Assembly: GCF_014863405.1 (NCBI RefSeq)
Contig: NZ_JACZZA010000017.1
Location: 1-58,576, forward strand
Source: Dyella acidiphila
GTDB taxonomy: Bacteria > Pseudomonadota > Gammaproteobacteria > Xanthomonadales > Rhodanobacteraceae
Length of the DNA: 58,576 bases
Direction of reading: 5' to 3'
In this document: one piece after another, positions 27,587-36,396 of the stretch
How positions within the stretch are numbered: the stretch's first letter is position 1
Layout: each line of letters begins with the position of its first letter
Notes under the pieces: generated by a model
What the model saw: the letters and a program-made list of their open reading frames with translations, nothing else
The model's database searches: none
What the model was told of the DNA's origin: nothing
Made by a program: the position numbers and the translations under genes

Positions 27587-28906
27587 ATGCGCTTGCCCCT
27601 GCCCCTGGCTGCCCTCTCGCTTGCTCTCGCCCTGTCCTTCCCGCTGCTGGCACAGACACCCGCCAGCACCGCCTCGACCATTCAAGAAAATCCCTCGGCC
27701 ACGCTGATCCGCGCGGTGATCGAAGCGGTGCGCAAGGCGGACCTGCCTGCGCTGGATCAGCTCGATACGCAGTCGACGGATCCGGCCACCCATGCACTCA
27801 CTGCCATGGCCCGTTCGCGCATCCACGCCGATTTCCAGCAATCGGGCCAGCAGGCCAAAGCCTGCGAGCAGCAGTTCCTCAGCAGCAATCCCGGGGTGGC
27901 GATTTTCTGCGCCCGCTTCGGCATCGGCGACCTGCGCCTGGCCGGACAGGAAGCGCAGGCCGAGCAGGCCGACCTGGACATGGTGCAGCGCTACGCCAGC
28001 AAGCTGTCGCCCGATGCGCTGCAGGGCATGCAGGCGCACGCCGCGCTGTATGACAAGCAGCCGGCGCTGGACGTGCAGCGGCCGGCAGGCGCATTCACTA
28101 TCCCGCTGCAGCCGCATAATTTCCGCAAGCAGAACGGCGACCTGCATCAGAGCAACAATCGGGACATCGCTGTCACCGTCAATGGCCATGAGGCGGTGCT
28201 GGATGTGAATACCGCCGCCGCTTACGTGATCCTCGATCCGAGCACGGCGCGGGAGCTGGGCGTGCGCATCACCGATGCCAACGCCATCGCCAATGGGCCG
28301 CTGTCGAAGCATGTGCCGGTGCAGTTCGGCATCATCGACAAGCTCAGCTTTGCCGGTGTGACCGTAAGCAACGCGCCGGTGATGGTCGATCCGGGCAATG
28401 ACCGCACGGTGCTCGGCATGGGCATCCTCAAATACCTGGGCGCGTTCCGCATGACCAAGGACGCGATCCAGGTATATGCCACCAACGGCAATACGCCGCC
28501 GGCCGCGGCGCAGCCGATGCTGGTCGGCACCGCGGTCGACGGCCGCAGCCTGCGGCTGGTGGCGCCGCTGAGCATCAATGGCAGCACGGAACTGGCGGTG
28601 CTCAATACCGGCAACCCGTTCTATCTGACCGGCGACAAGGATGCGCTGGCCGAACTCGATACCCGCTTCGCCGGCCAGACCCGGATGCGCGACGCCGGCC
28701 CGATGGTGCATCGGACTGTGTTCAACCGCACCATCGCCGACGTGGTGATCGGCGGGCAGCCGATGAAGCTGAAGTTTGGGGTGTACGCCGAGGCCGAGAT
28801 GAACTGGAAATACCAGCTCGGGCTCAGTGCGCTGCAGGACATGGATATCTACGTCGACTTTGCCAACCGCCAGCTGGCACTGATTCCCAAGGCGGATATC
28901 AAGTAA
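27587..28906 (+). CDS. Retropepsin-like aspartic protease family protein, degenerate active sites
   Basis: The start is ATG 27587 behind AGGAG, giving 439 residues with a signal peptide (LPLAALSLALALSFPLLAQ), so it is periplasmic. It has the two-lobed retropepsin-like layout. The first lobe has AVLDVNTAAAYVILDP where D-T/S-G is expected, and the second has AVLNTGNPFYLTG with Asn in place of the catalytic Asp. Either the family uses a variant site or this member is inactive. It is flanked convergently by asnB. Confidence 0.75.
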   Translation: MRLPLPLAALSLALALSFPLLAQTPASTASTIQENPSATLIRAVIEAVRKADLPALDQLDTQSTDPATHALTAMARSRIHADFQQSGQQAKACEQQFLSSNPGVAIFCARFGIGDLRLAGQEAQAEQADLDMVQRYASKLSPDALQGMQAHAALYDKQPALDVQRPAGAFTIPLQPHNFRKQNGDLHQSNNRDIAVTVNGHEAVLDVNTAAAYVILDPSTARELGVRITDANAIANGPLSKHVPVQFGIIDKLSFAGVTVSNAPVMVDPGNDRTVLGMGILKYLGAFRMTKDAIQVYATNGNTPPAAAQPMLVGTAVDGRSLRLVAPLSINGSTELAVLNTGNPFYLTGDKDALAELDTRFAGQTRMRDAGPMVHRTVFNRTIADVVIGGQPMKLKFGVYAEAEMNWKYQLGLSALQDMDIYVDFANRQLALIPKADIK

Positions 28907-28953
28907 GCGAACCGGGCGCGCGATGACCACTCGCATCGTGCGCCCGGCTTGAC

Positions 28954-30630
28954 TCAGGCAGTAGCTTCCAGCGCATGCGCATGCACGCCGCGCACCGCGC
29001 GGCCGGACGGATCGGCTGCCGCAGCAAACGACGGATCCCAGGCCAGCGCGGCTGGCGAGGAGCAGGCAATGGATTTGCCGCCCGGCACCGTCGCCGCACA
29101 GGCCTCGCCCGGAAAATGCTTTTCGAAGATACGCCGATACAGATACGCCTCCTTGGTGGCCGGCGTGTTGAACGGATAGCGCGCGGCGGCAGCGGCGAAT
29201 TCGCGATCGCTGATTGCTTGTTCGGCGTGCGCCTTCAGGCCATCGATCCAGCCGTAGCCCACGCCATCGCTGAACTGCTCTTTCTGGCGCCACAGAATCG
29301 CTTCCGGCAAGGCGCCGTCGAAGGCTTCGCGCAGCACCGCTTTCTCGATCCTGCCCTTGCCCGCCATCTTGTGCGTGGCATCCATGCTCATCGCCACTTC
29401 CATGAAGTCCAGATCGAGGAAGGGCACGCGCGCTTCCACGCCCCAGGCCATCATCGACTTGTTGGCGCGCAGGCAGTCGTAGCTGTGCAAGGCATCGAGC
29501 TTGCGCACGGTTTCTTCGTGGAAGGCTTCGGCCGAGGGCGCCTTATGGAAATACAGATAGCCGCCGAAGATTTCGTCCGCACCTTCGCCGGACAGCACCA
29601 TCTTCACGCCCATCGCCTTGATGCGGCGAGCCAGCAGGTACATCGGGGTGGAAGCACGGATGGTGGTGACATCGTAGGTTTCGATATGGCGGATCACTTC
29701 CGGCAATGCATCCAGGCCTTCCCAGAACGAATAGATAAAGCCGTGATGCACGGTGCCCAGCGCATCGGCCACTACTTTTGCCGCGGCCAGGTCGGGTGAA
29801 CCTTCCAGGCCGATGGCGAAGGAATGCAGGCGCGGCCACCAGGCTTCGCTGCGGTCTTCGTCTTCGATGCGTTCGCGGGCGAAGCGCGCGGCGCAGGCGG
29901 CGACCAGCGAGGAATCCAGGCCGCCAGAAAGCAATACGCCATAGGGCACGTCGGTCATCAGCTGGCGATGCACAGCCTGCTCGAATGCCTGGCGCAATTC
30001 GCCCTCGCCCGGCGCGTGGCCTTTGGTGGCCGCGTAATCGCGCCAGGGGCGCTGGTAATAACGCTGCAATTGGCCGCTGGCGCTGTCGTAGACATGGCCG
30101 GGCGGAAACGGCGCCACGTCGGCGCAGACGCCGGCCAACGCCTTCATTTCGGAAGCGACGCACAGGCGTCCCTGCGCATCGTGACCCCAATACAGCGGGC
30201 AGACGCCGATCGGATCGCGTGCGATCAGGTAACGCTTGGCCTCGCCATCCCACAGTGCGAAGGCGAAGATGCCGTTGAGTTGGCCGAGGAAGTCCGCGCC
30301 ATGTTCCTGGTACAGCGCGTTGATCACTTCGCAATCGGAGCCGGTGGTGAAGTCGTAGCCGCTGCGCGCGCGCAATTCGCGGTGGTTGTAGATCTCGCCA
30401 TTCACCGCCAGCGCCAGCTTTCCATCACGCGAACGCAGCGGCTGCGCGCCGCTGGCCGGATCGACGATGGCCAGGCGCTCGTGCACCAGGATTACCCCCG
30501 CATCCACGTACACGCCGCTCCAATCCGGCCCGCGGTGGCGCTGGCGCTGCGACAGCTCCAGCGCCAGCAGGCGTAACGCAGCCAGGTCATCGCCCGGTTG
30601 CAGGTCGAACATTCCGAAGATGGCACACAT
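28954..30630 (-). CDS. asnB: Asparagine synthase (glutamine-hydrolysing) B
   Basis: AsnB makes asparagine from aspartate, glutamine and ATP. The start is ATG 30628-30630, so Cys2 (MCAIFGMF) is the glutaminase nucleophile; the length is 558 residues. The class II glutaminase motifs RHRGPD and AVNGEIYNH are present. The PP-loop of the synthetase is LLSGGLDSSLVAACAAR near residue 240, with SGEGADEIFGGY downstream. A leader with an Asn-rich peptide and a terminator precedes it (30669-30857), pointing to control by asparaginyl-tRNA supply. Confidence 0.97.
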   Translation of the reverse strand: MCAIFGMFDLQPGDDLAALRLLALELSQRQRHRGPDWSGVYVDAGVILVHERLAIVDPASGAQPLRSRDGKLALAVNGEIYNHRELRARSGYDFTTGSDCEVINALYQEHGADFLGQLNGIFAFALWDGEAKRYLIARDPIGVCPLYWGHDAQGRLCVASEMKALAGVCADVAPFPPGHVYDSASGQLQRYYQRPWRDYAATKGHAPGEGELRQAFEQAVHRQLMTDVPYGVLLSGGLDSSLVAACAARFARERIEDEDRSEAWWPRLHSFAIGLEGSPDLAAAKVVADALGTVHHGFIYSFWEGLDALPEVIRHIETYDVTTIRASTPMYLLARRIKAMGVKMVLSGEGADEIFGGYLYFHKAPSAEAFHEETVRKLDALHSYDCLRANKSMMAWGVEARVPFLDLDFMEVAMSMDATHKMAGKGRIEKAVLREAFDGALPEAILWRQKEQFSDGVGYGWIDGLKAHAEQAISDREFAAAAARYPFNTPATKEAYLYRRIFEKHFPGEACAATVPGGKSIACSSPAALAWDPSFAAAADPSGRAVRGVHAHALEATA

Positions 30631-30668
30631 GACAGGTTCCTTTTGCTCGAGTGGTGGGTTGAAGCGAT

Positions 30669-30703
30669 AAAAACAAAAGGGCCCGCACTTGGCGGGCCCT
30701 TTT
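30669..30703 (-). terminator. Intrinsic terminator in the asnB leader (attenuator)
   Basis: On the minus strand AAAAGGGCCCGC (30703-30692 complement) pairs with GCGGGCCCTTTT over a 5-nt loop, and TTTTGTTTTT follows. It is a 12-bp stem with a strong U-tract. It lies 25 nt after the leader-peptide stop and about 40 nt before the asnB ATG, which is where an attenuator belongs, not an end-of-gene terminator. Its ascending arm (GGCCCGCC) can alternatively pair with GGTGGGCC (30745-30738) inside the leader ORF. Confidence 0.88.
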
Positions 30704-30728
30704 GCGTGTGTATGGTTGTTACCCTGTT

Positions 30729-30857
30729 CTACACGCCGGCCCACCCGTGATGACGGGTATTATTATTGGCGTTGTTATTCAGGCCGACCGCAGCCACGCA
30801 CACACGCGCCGGAATGGCGGCGTTGTTGAGCAGATGGCTGGCGCGGGACAGGTTCAT
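30729..30857 (-). CDS. Asparagine-rich leader peptide of asnB
   Basis: This ORF of 42 codons (ATG 30855-30857, TAG 30729-30731) contains nine Asn. Two clusters, NNN and NNN separated by one Ala (codons at 30759-30779), come nine residues before the stop. It ends TRHHGWAGV. Just after the Asn run a perfect stem ACCCGT/ACGGGT (30758-30743) covers codons T-R-H-H-G, and its 3' side runs into GGTGGGCC, which can pair with the terminator's first arm. This is the layout of his/ilv-type attenuators. A weak promoter (TTGCGC 30888-30893, 17-nt gap, TCTATT 30865-30870) would make the peptide nearly leaderless. The role is inferred from sequence alone. Confidence 0.85.
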   Translation of the reverse strand: MNLSRASHLLNNAAIPARVCVAAVGLNNNANNNTRHHGWAGV

Positions 30858-31040
30858 AAGGTCGAATAGACCACAGCCCGCATCGATGCGCAAGCGGCCA
30901 GCGATCGGAATAATCGGATCTCTTTCCCCTGAATTTGTTGCATGTGTTACCGATTGGGAAACACTGCTTGTGGTCATGCCATGAACTATCGTGCCGATGG
31001 CCCCACATTTTTCGTGCAAATACACAGATACCGTCATGCC

Positions 31041-31068
31041 GTCATTCCCGCAAAAGCGGAAATGACGG
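31041..31068. repeat. Hairpin repeat, family B, short copy
   Basis: GTCATTCCCGC and GCGGAAATGAC form a hairpin with one bulge or mismatch, between the SpoIIAA-like gene and the asnB leader. It could terminate the SpoIIAA-like transcript. Confidence 0.65.
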
Positions 31069-31131
31069 CTCGGCAATGGGGCCTCAATGAAATGCCAGCC
31101 CGGCAAGCAGACGCTTCGTGCCCAACGCCAT

Positions 31132-31497
31132 TCAAGGCTCCGTGATCCAGCGCACGGCTTCGTCCATCTGGGCGTTGCTGAACAGCTTGAAGTGGCTGGG
31201 CATGGCAAAGCCGAACACATTGGACATCACGCGCATCCAGCCCACGTCGGTGACCAGCGCAGTACGTTCCCAACCGCTGATGTGGCGGAAGCCGAGTTTC
31301 ATGTCATCCCACATCGCACCCGGCGCGAAGCCGACGAAGTCCTCGCCGACGATGATGATCGAGCGCACTTTGCGATTGAGCGCAAAGGCCGCTTCGATAT
31401 CCGGCACCATCACGCTTTCGTAGTCGTCGGCGGTGACGGTGCCGCGCATGCGGAAACCCAGGATGCCGGCCGGCAGATTGGGGAGCTGTTCGATCAT
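31132..31497 (-). CDS. SpoIIAA-like (STAS-fold) protein
   Basis: The start is ATG 31495-31497 behind AAGGAG, giving 121 residues (MIEQLPNLPAGILGFRMRGT). The pattern GFRMRGTVTADDYESVMVPDIE...VRSIIIVGEDFVGF and a C-terminal FSNAQMDEAVRWI matches the SpoIIAA-like family (PF11964), a single STAS-type fold thought to bind lipids or small molecules. The function is unknown. It lies between recJ and the asnB leader. Confidence 0.85.
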   Translation of the reverse strand: MIEQLPNLPAGILGFRMRGTVTADDYESVMVPDIEAAFALNRKVRSIIIVGEDFVGFAPGAMWDDMKLGFRHISGWERTALVTDVGWMRVMSNVFGFAMPSHFKLFSNAQMDEAVRWITEP

Positions 31498-31591
31498 GAC
31501 GAGCACTCCTTGATGCAGGGTGCGTTTATCCAAACGCGATTCGCACCCGTATTACAAGTGGCGCCGTGTAAAAAATGCGTGCACAGCAGTG

Positions 31592-33316
31592 TCAGGCCGG
31601 CTCGATATGCCGCAGCAGCACGCGTGCGGATTCGCGTCCCTGCCAGTCGTTGATGGTGAGTTCATACGCGGCGCGCAGCACGGTGGGCGGCGGCGTACCG
31701 TCGTAGACGTTGAACATCACGGCATCGTAGAGCGCATCGTCGCGCGGATCGCGCAGGCTCATACGCAGATGTTTTTCGCCCATGCTGCGCCAGCTGAAGC
31801 ATTCGAAGCGGTTTTCGAACACCGGCTCCGGGAACGCCTGCCCCCATGGGCCTGCGTAGCGCAGCAAGCGCGCCATCTCCAGTGTGCAGAAGCCGACGGG
31901 CATTTCGCCGTCGGTCAACAGCACCGCCTGCAGTTGTTCCTCGCTCAGCCATTCGCGTGCCACGGCGTCGAAGGCGGCGGCGAAGCGCGGATAGTCGCGC
32001 GCATGCAAACTCAGGCCGGCGGCCATGGCATGGCCGCCGAAGCGTTCGATCAGGCCGGGATGGCGTGCATCGACGGCCGCCAGTGCGTCGCGGATATGGA
32101 AGCCGGCAATCGAACGCGCCGAACCGCGCAGATGATCGGGACTGTCTTCACCGGCCGGCGCAAAGGCGATCACCGGACGATGCAGCCGTTCTTTCAACTT
32201 GGAAGCGACCAGGCCAACCACGCCGGCATGCCAGCTCGGCTCGAACAGGCTGACGCCAACGGTGCCGTCGTCGACGGTGCCGGCATGGGCCACCATCAAC
32301 TCCGCCTCCGCCACCATCGCCGCCTGCAAGTCGCGGCGCTCCTGGTTGATCGAGCTGAGCAGTTCGGCGTAGTGGCGTGCCTGGCGCGCATCGTCGGTAA
32401 GCAGGCATTCCACGCCCAGGCGCATGTCTTCCAGGCGGCCGGCAGCGTTCAAGCGCGGGCCGACGGCATAACCCAGATCACTGGTGCACAGGCTGGCAAC
32501 GTCGCGCTTGCTGGCTTCGACCAGGGCGGTGATGCCGGCGCAACCGCGGCGGCTGCGCAGGCGCTTCATGCCGGCTTCGACCAGCACGCGATTGTTGAAA
32601 TCCAGCGGCACCAGGTCGGCCACCGTGCCCAGCGCGACCAGATCCAGCAGCACCGACAGATCCGGCTCGGCATGCGCGCTGAAATGACCTTGCTCACGCA
32701 GCTGCGCGCGCAAGGCCAGCAGTACGTAGAACATCACGCCGACGCCCGCCAGGGCCTTGCTGGGGAAGTCGTCGCCGTGCAGGTTCGGATTGACGATGGC
32801 ATCGGCCGCCGGCAGGTATTCGCCCGGCAGATGGTGATCGGTGACGATCACGCGCATGCCGCGCGATTTGGCGGCCGCCACGCCGGGCACGCTGGCCACG
32901 CCGTTGTCCACCGTTACCACCAACTGCACGTGGTCCGGCAGCGAGGCGACCAGTTCCGGCGTAAGACCGTAGCCGTGCACGAAGCGATTGGGCACCGCGT
33001 AATCCACGCGCCGCGCACCCAGCAGGCGCAGGCCGCGCACCGCGACGGCAGTGCCGGTGGCGCCATCGCAGTCGTAATCGCCGGCGATCATGATCGAGGC
33101 ATCGTCGCGGATCGCCTGCGCCAGCAACGCCACGGCCTGCGGCATGCCGCCCAGTTGCTGCGGCGACAGCAGGCGATTCAGGCGATGCTCGGCCTGATCG
33201 GGACCGAGCACGCCACGCGCGGCATAGATACGTTGCAGCACCGGATGCAGTTGATCGCCCCACCCCGCCGGCTCGCCCAGCAGCGGACGGCGGCGCAATT
33301 GCAGCTTGCCGGTCAT
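31592..33316 (-). CDS. recJ: Single-stranded-DNA-specific exonuclease RecJ
   Basis: RecJ degrades ssDNA 5' to 3' in RecF-pathway recombination and mismatch repair. The 574-residue protein has motif I IMIAGDYDCDGATGTAVAVRGL, the VTVDNGVAS and VTDHHLPGE (DHH) motifs, and the C-terminal DHHA1 GGHAMAAGLSL. The length matches E. coli RecJ (577). The start overlaps the stop of the RpfE-like gene (ATGA), so the two are co-translated. Confidence 0.98.
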   Translation of the reverse strand: MTGKLQLRRRPLLGEPAGWGDQLHPVLQRIYAARGVLGPDQAEHRLNRLLSPQQLGGMPQAVALLAQAIRDDASIMIAGDYDCDGATGTAVAVRGLRLLGARRVDYAVPNRFVHGYGLTPELVASLPDHVQLVVTVDNGVASVPGVAAAKSRGMRVIVTDHHLPGEYLPAADAIVNPNLHGDDFPSKALAGVGVMFYVLLALRAQLREQGHFSAHAEPDLSVLLDLVALGTVADLVPLDFNNRVLVEAGMKRLRSRRGCAGITALVEASKRDVASLCTSDLGYAVGPRLNAAGRLEDMRLGVECLLTDDARQARHYAELLSSINQERRDLQAAMVAEAELMVAHAGTVDDGTVGVSLFEPSWHAGVVGLVASKLKERLHRPVIAFAPAGEDSPDHLRGSARSIAGFHIRDALAAVDARHPGLIERFGGHAMAAGLSLHARDYPRFAAAFDAVAREWLSEEQLQAVLLTDGEMPVGFCTLEMARLLRYAGPWGQAFPEPVFENRFECFSWRSMGEKHLRMSLRDPRDDALYDAVMFNVYDGTPPPTVLRAAYELTINDWQGRESARVLLRHIEPA

Positions 33317-34230
33317 GCGGTGCGGCGCCAGAAGCGCAGGCGATGCCAGGGCCGATGCAGCCAGCGCTCGCCGCTGGCAAAGGCGAACACCAGCGGCTGA
33401 CGCCGGGCCAGGCTTTGCAGCGCCGGCCAGCAGCGGCCGGCAATGTCATCCGCGCTCAGGTCCTGCAGATCGATCAGCCAGCCGGCGCGTGCGGCATGCA
33501 AGGATTCATCGCTGCGCGCTTGCAGCGCTATGCCTGCGCGCGCGGCCAGTGCCTGCAACAACAAGTCTTCACTGATCACGCCGGCCAGTGCGGCGCGCAG
33601 TTGCGCCGGCAAGCTGCCGCCGCCCCATAGCCACACACTGTTCACCGGCGGCAAACCGCGCGCGCGCCGCTCGGCATTCACCGCATGCTGATGCAGCAGC
33701 ACCTGCACTTCGTTCAACAGCAGGCGCCAGCGGCGGCCTTCCTCACCCTGCGGCAGATGTTGGTAGAGATCTTCGCCCAGCGCCTGTTCCGGTGCGGCAA
33801 AATCCGGCAGCGCGGTCTGCGGCGGCAAGCGCAGATGCCAGCGATCGGGCGCGGTGACTTCCAGCGTGATGCCGGCTTCGGCGAACACCGGCTGCAAGGG
33901 TTCGGCCAGGGCCTGCGCCTCGCCCATGCTCAACTGCAATTGCCCGCAGGCCAGCAGCCGCGCACCGGTGAGATCGGGCTGCACCCAGGCGGGATCGGCA
34001 CTCAGCCACAGCGCATCGCCGGCATCATGGGCCAGGTGTTCGCGCGTCAGCGCCGCCGCCGGCATGCGTTCGCCGCACGGAAAATAGCCGGCCAGGCCGC
34101 TGAGATAACCCTTGGCGCCGTCGTCCAGGCGATCGGCGCGCAGCAGCAGTCGGCGCAGTGGATGGGCGGAACCGAAGCGCGGCAGATCCGGCAGCCAGCA
34201 TTTCAGCGGAGCGTTCGACGTGGCAGGCAT
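33313..34230 (-). CDS. RpfE-like / phosphoglycerate mutase-like protein
   Basis: The 305-residue protein (MPATSNAPLKCWLPDLPRFG) is rich in Leu/Ala and has no complete phosphoglycerate mutase metal site. Related xanthomonad proteins are annotated as RpfE or as cofactor-independent phosphoglycerate mutase-like, and rpfE lies beside recJ in Xanthomonas, as here. The conserved core includes DLYQHLPQGEEGRRWRLLLNEVQ and NSVWLWGGG. The function is unknown; a regulatory role was proposed in Xanthomonas. It is sandwiched between the ABC-F gene (3-nt gap) and recJ (ATGA overlap). Confidence 0.7.
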   Translation of the reverse strand: MPATSNAPLKCWLPDLPRFGSAHPLRRLLLRADRLDDGAKGYLSGLAGYFPCGERMPAAALTREHLAHDAGDALWLSADPAWVQPDLTGARLLACGQLQLSMGEAQALAEPLQPVFAEAGITLEVTAPDRWHLRLPPQTALPDFAAPEQALGEDLYQHLPQGEEGRRWRLLLNEVQVLLHQHAVNAERRARGLPPVNSVWLWGGGSLPAQLRAALAGVISEDLLLQALAARAGIALQARSDESLHAARAGWLIDLQDLSADDIAGRCWPALQSLARRQPLVFAFASGERWLHRPWHRLRFWRRTA

Positions 34231-34233
34231 GGC

Positions 34234-36240
34234 TCAGGCTTCGAGCAGTTCGTACAGCTCCAGCCATTCGGCTTCGAGCGTTTCTTTTTCCTTGCGCAGC
34301 TCGGACTGGCGCTGGCCCAGTTTCATCAGCTCGGCGGTGGGACCGTTGTAGGTCTGCGGATCGGCGAGCTTCTGCTCCAGCGCAGTCAGGTCGACTTCGA
34401 TGGCGGCCACGCGGGTCTCGATTTTCTTTACGCGCTGGCGCGTGGCTTTTTCGTTCTCGCGCTGCGCGGCGGCCGCACGGCGGCGATCGGCCGCCGATTC
34501 CAGCGGCTTTGCATCGGTCTCGGCGGTTTTCTTCGGCGCTCCGCTGCGTGCGCGCAACCAGCGCGCGTAATCGTCCAGATCGCCATCGAAGGGTTCGACC
34601 TTGCCATCGGCCACGCGCCAGAAACTGTCGCAGACCATGCCGAGCAGATGACGATCGTGCGACACCAGCACCAGCGCACCATCGAAGTCGGCCAGGGCGT
34701 CGGCCAGGGCTTCGCGCATATCCAGGTCGAGATGGTTGGTGGGTTCGTCGAGCAGCAGCAGATTGGGTTTGTCCCAGGCGATCAGAGCCAGCGCCAGGCG
34801 TGCGCGCTCGCCGCCGGAGAAGCCATCCACCGATTCGAAGGCGCGATCGCCGGCGAAATTCCAGTTGCCGAGAAAATCGCGCAGTACCTGCGCCGATACG
34901 CCGGGCGCCTTGTCCTGCAGATGATCGAACGGGCTGGCGCCTTCGCGCAGGCTTTCCACCGTGTGCTGGGCGAAGTAGCCGATTTTCAGATCCTTGTGCG
35001 CCTTGCGCTCGCCCGCCAGCGGAGGCAGTTCGCCGACCAGGGTTTTCACCATGGTCGATTTACCGGCGCCGTTGGGGCCGAGCAGGCCGATGCGCTCCCC
35101 CGCTTCCAAACGAAAACGCACATCCGCCAGGATGACGATCGCCCCTTCTCCCCGCCGGGCAGAAGGTTGGGATGAGGGGGCAACCTCGCGGTGATGCGTA
35201 TCAGTGCGTCGCTCCGATACTGATCCATCGCCAGCGTGCTCCCTCTCCCCGGAGGTGAGAGGGAGAGGAGCGTCGTAGCCTGCGGCAATTTCTTCCAACT
35301 GCAGCATGGAATCGGGCACGCGATCGGGCACCGCGAACTGAAAGCGGAATGCACGCTCTGCGCGCACCGCTTCGGTACCGGCCATTTTCTCCAGCCGCTT
35401 CATGCGCGACTGCGCCTGCTTGGCCTTGCTGGCCTTGGCCTTGAAGCGATCGATAAAGGACTGCAGGTGCGCGCGCTCGACCTGTTCGCGCTCGTGCGCA
35501 ATCTGCTGCAGGCGCAATTGCTCGGCGCGCTGCAGTTCGAACGAGCTGTAGTTGCCGGTGTAGAGCTTGCCCCGGCCCTCGTTGAGATGCAGCGTGTGGG
35601 TGATCACGCCGTCGAGGAATTCGCGGTCGTGCGAGATCACCAGCAAGGTGCCCTGGTAGCGGCGCAGCCATTCTTCCAGCCACAGCACGGCGTCGAGGTC
35701 CAAGTGGTTGGTGGGCTCGTCGAGCAGCAGCAGATCGGACGGCGCCATCAGCGCGCGCGCCAGGTTCAGGCGCACGCGCCAGCCACCGGAGAATTCGCAT
35801 ACCGCGCGTTCGTGTGTTTCGGGACTGAAGCCGAGTCCGTGCAGCAGGCGCCCGGCGCGGGCGCGGGCGTCGTAGCCGTGCAGCTCTTCGATGCGGTGAT
35901 GCGCACGCGCCATCGCTTCGGTATCGCCACGCGCCTGAGCATCGAACTCATCGCGCAGAGCGGCGGCCAGTTCCACGTCGCCGCCCATCACATATTCGAT
36001 CGCCGGATCGGGCAAGGCGGGCGTTTCCTGCGCCACCGAGGCCAGCCGCAGCCGGGCCGGCATGTCCAGTTCACCGTGGTCGGCTTCCAGTTGTCCCTGC
36101 AGGGCGGCGAACAGGCTCGACTTGCCGCAGCCATTGCGGCCGACCACGCCCAGGCGCCAGCCGCTCTGGATCACCAGGTCGATATCGGAAAGCAGCAGGC
36201 GGCTGCCGCGGCGCAGGGCGAAGTGGCGAAAAGCAATCAT
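34234..36240 (-). CDS. ABC-F family ATPase, YheS-like, with in-frame repeat insertion
   Basis: The protein has 668 residues and two ATPase halves. The first has Walker A GRNGCGKSS, signature SGGWRVRLNLARAL and LLLDEPTNHLD; the second has GPNGAGKST, SGGERARLALALI and LLLDEPTNHLD. The start MIAFRHFALRRGSRLLLSDI and VAQETPALP match YheS, one of the four E. coli ABC-F ribosome factors (637 residues). No transmembrane part is present, so it acts on ribosomes. About 42 extra residues between EEIAAGYDA and IVILADVRF come from a G/C-rich intergenic-type repeat (35142-35269). A charged coiled coil ends the protein. Confidence 0.95.
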   Translation of the reverse strand: MIAFRHFALRRGSRLLLSDIDLVIQSGWRLGVVGRNGCGKSSLFAALQGQLEADHGELDMPARLRLASVAQETPALPDPAIEYVMGGDVELAAALRDEFDAQARGDTEAMARAHHRIEELHGYDARARAGRLLHGLGFSPETHERAVCEFSGGWRVRLNLARALMAPSDLLLLDEPTNHLDLDAVLWLEEWLRRYQGTLLVISHDREFLDGVITHTLHLNEGRGKLYTGNYSSFELQRAEQLRLQQIAHEREQVERAHLQSFIDRFKAKASKAKQAQSRMKRLEKMAGTEAVRAERAFRFQFAVPDRVPDSMLQLEEIAAGYDAPLPLTSGEREHAGDGSVSERRTDTHHREVAPSSQPSARRGEGAIVILADVRFRLEAGERIGLLGPNGAGKSTMVKTLVGELPPLAGERKAHKDLKIGYFAQHTVESLREGASPFDHLQDKAPGVSAQVLRDFLGNWNFAGDRAFESVDGFSGGERARLALALIAWDKPNLLLLDEPTNHLDLDMREALADALADFDGALVLVSHDRHLLGMVCDSFWRVADGKVEPFDGDLDDYARWLRARSGAPKKTAETDAKPLESAADRRRAAAAQRENEKATRQRVKKIETRVAAIEVDLTALEQKLADPQTYNGPTAELMKLGQRQSELRKEKETLEAEWLELYELLEA
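35142..35269. repeat. Intergenic-type repeat inside the ABC-F gene
   Basis: The insert shows CCCCTTCTCCCCGCCGGGC and CCTCTCCCCGGAGGTGAGAG hairpin motifs and the bridge ACCTCGCGGTGAT, all seen in the array at 23430-24045. It is open in the ABC-F frame and encodes a Ser/Arg/Glu-rich segment (about PLPLTSGEREHAGDG to SARRGEG), so the reading frame is preserved across it. Confidence 0.85.
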
Positions 36241-36396
36241 CTGGAACGGGCTCAGGGGCCGGGCATCGGTGCCCGTGGCCGACCATGATAACGGGTGCAG
36301 ATCATGCCTAGGTCACATCTGCCCGTTTTGCTCGTGGCACCGTTTCGACACTTCTGCTAAAACGACGCGGATAACGCTTCACGCGGAGAGGGGACC

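Noticed and set aside
30669-30703. Reading the asnB upstream hairpin as the terminator of a preceding gene
   Set aside because: The T-tract is on the asnB strand, the nearest same-strand gene end (31132) is over 400 nt away, and the leader peptide ends only 25 nt before it.
30858-31220. Long frame running into the asnB leader peptide from upstream (163 codons in all)
   Set aside because: Only the last 42 codons have the Asn clusters and fit the attenuator. The upstream part crosses a hairpin repeat and the SpoIIAA-like gene and has no protein-like features.
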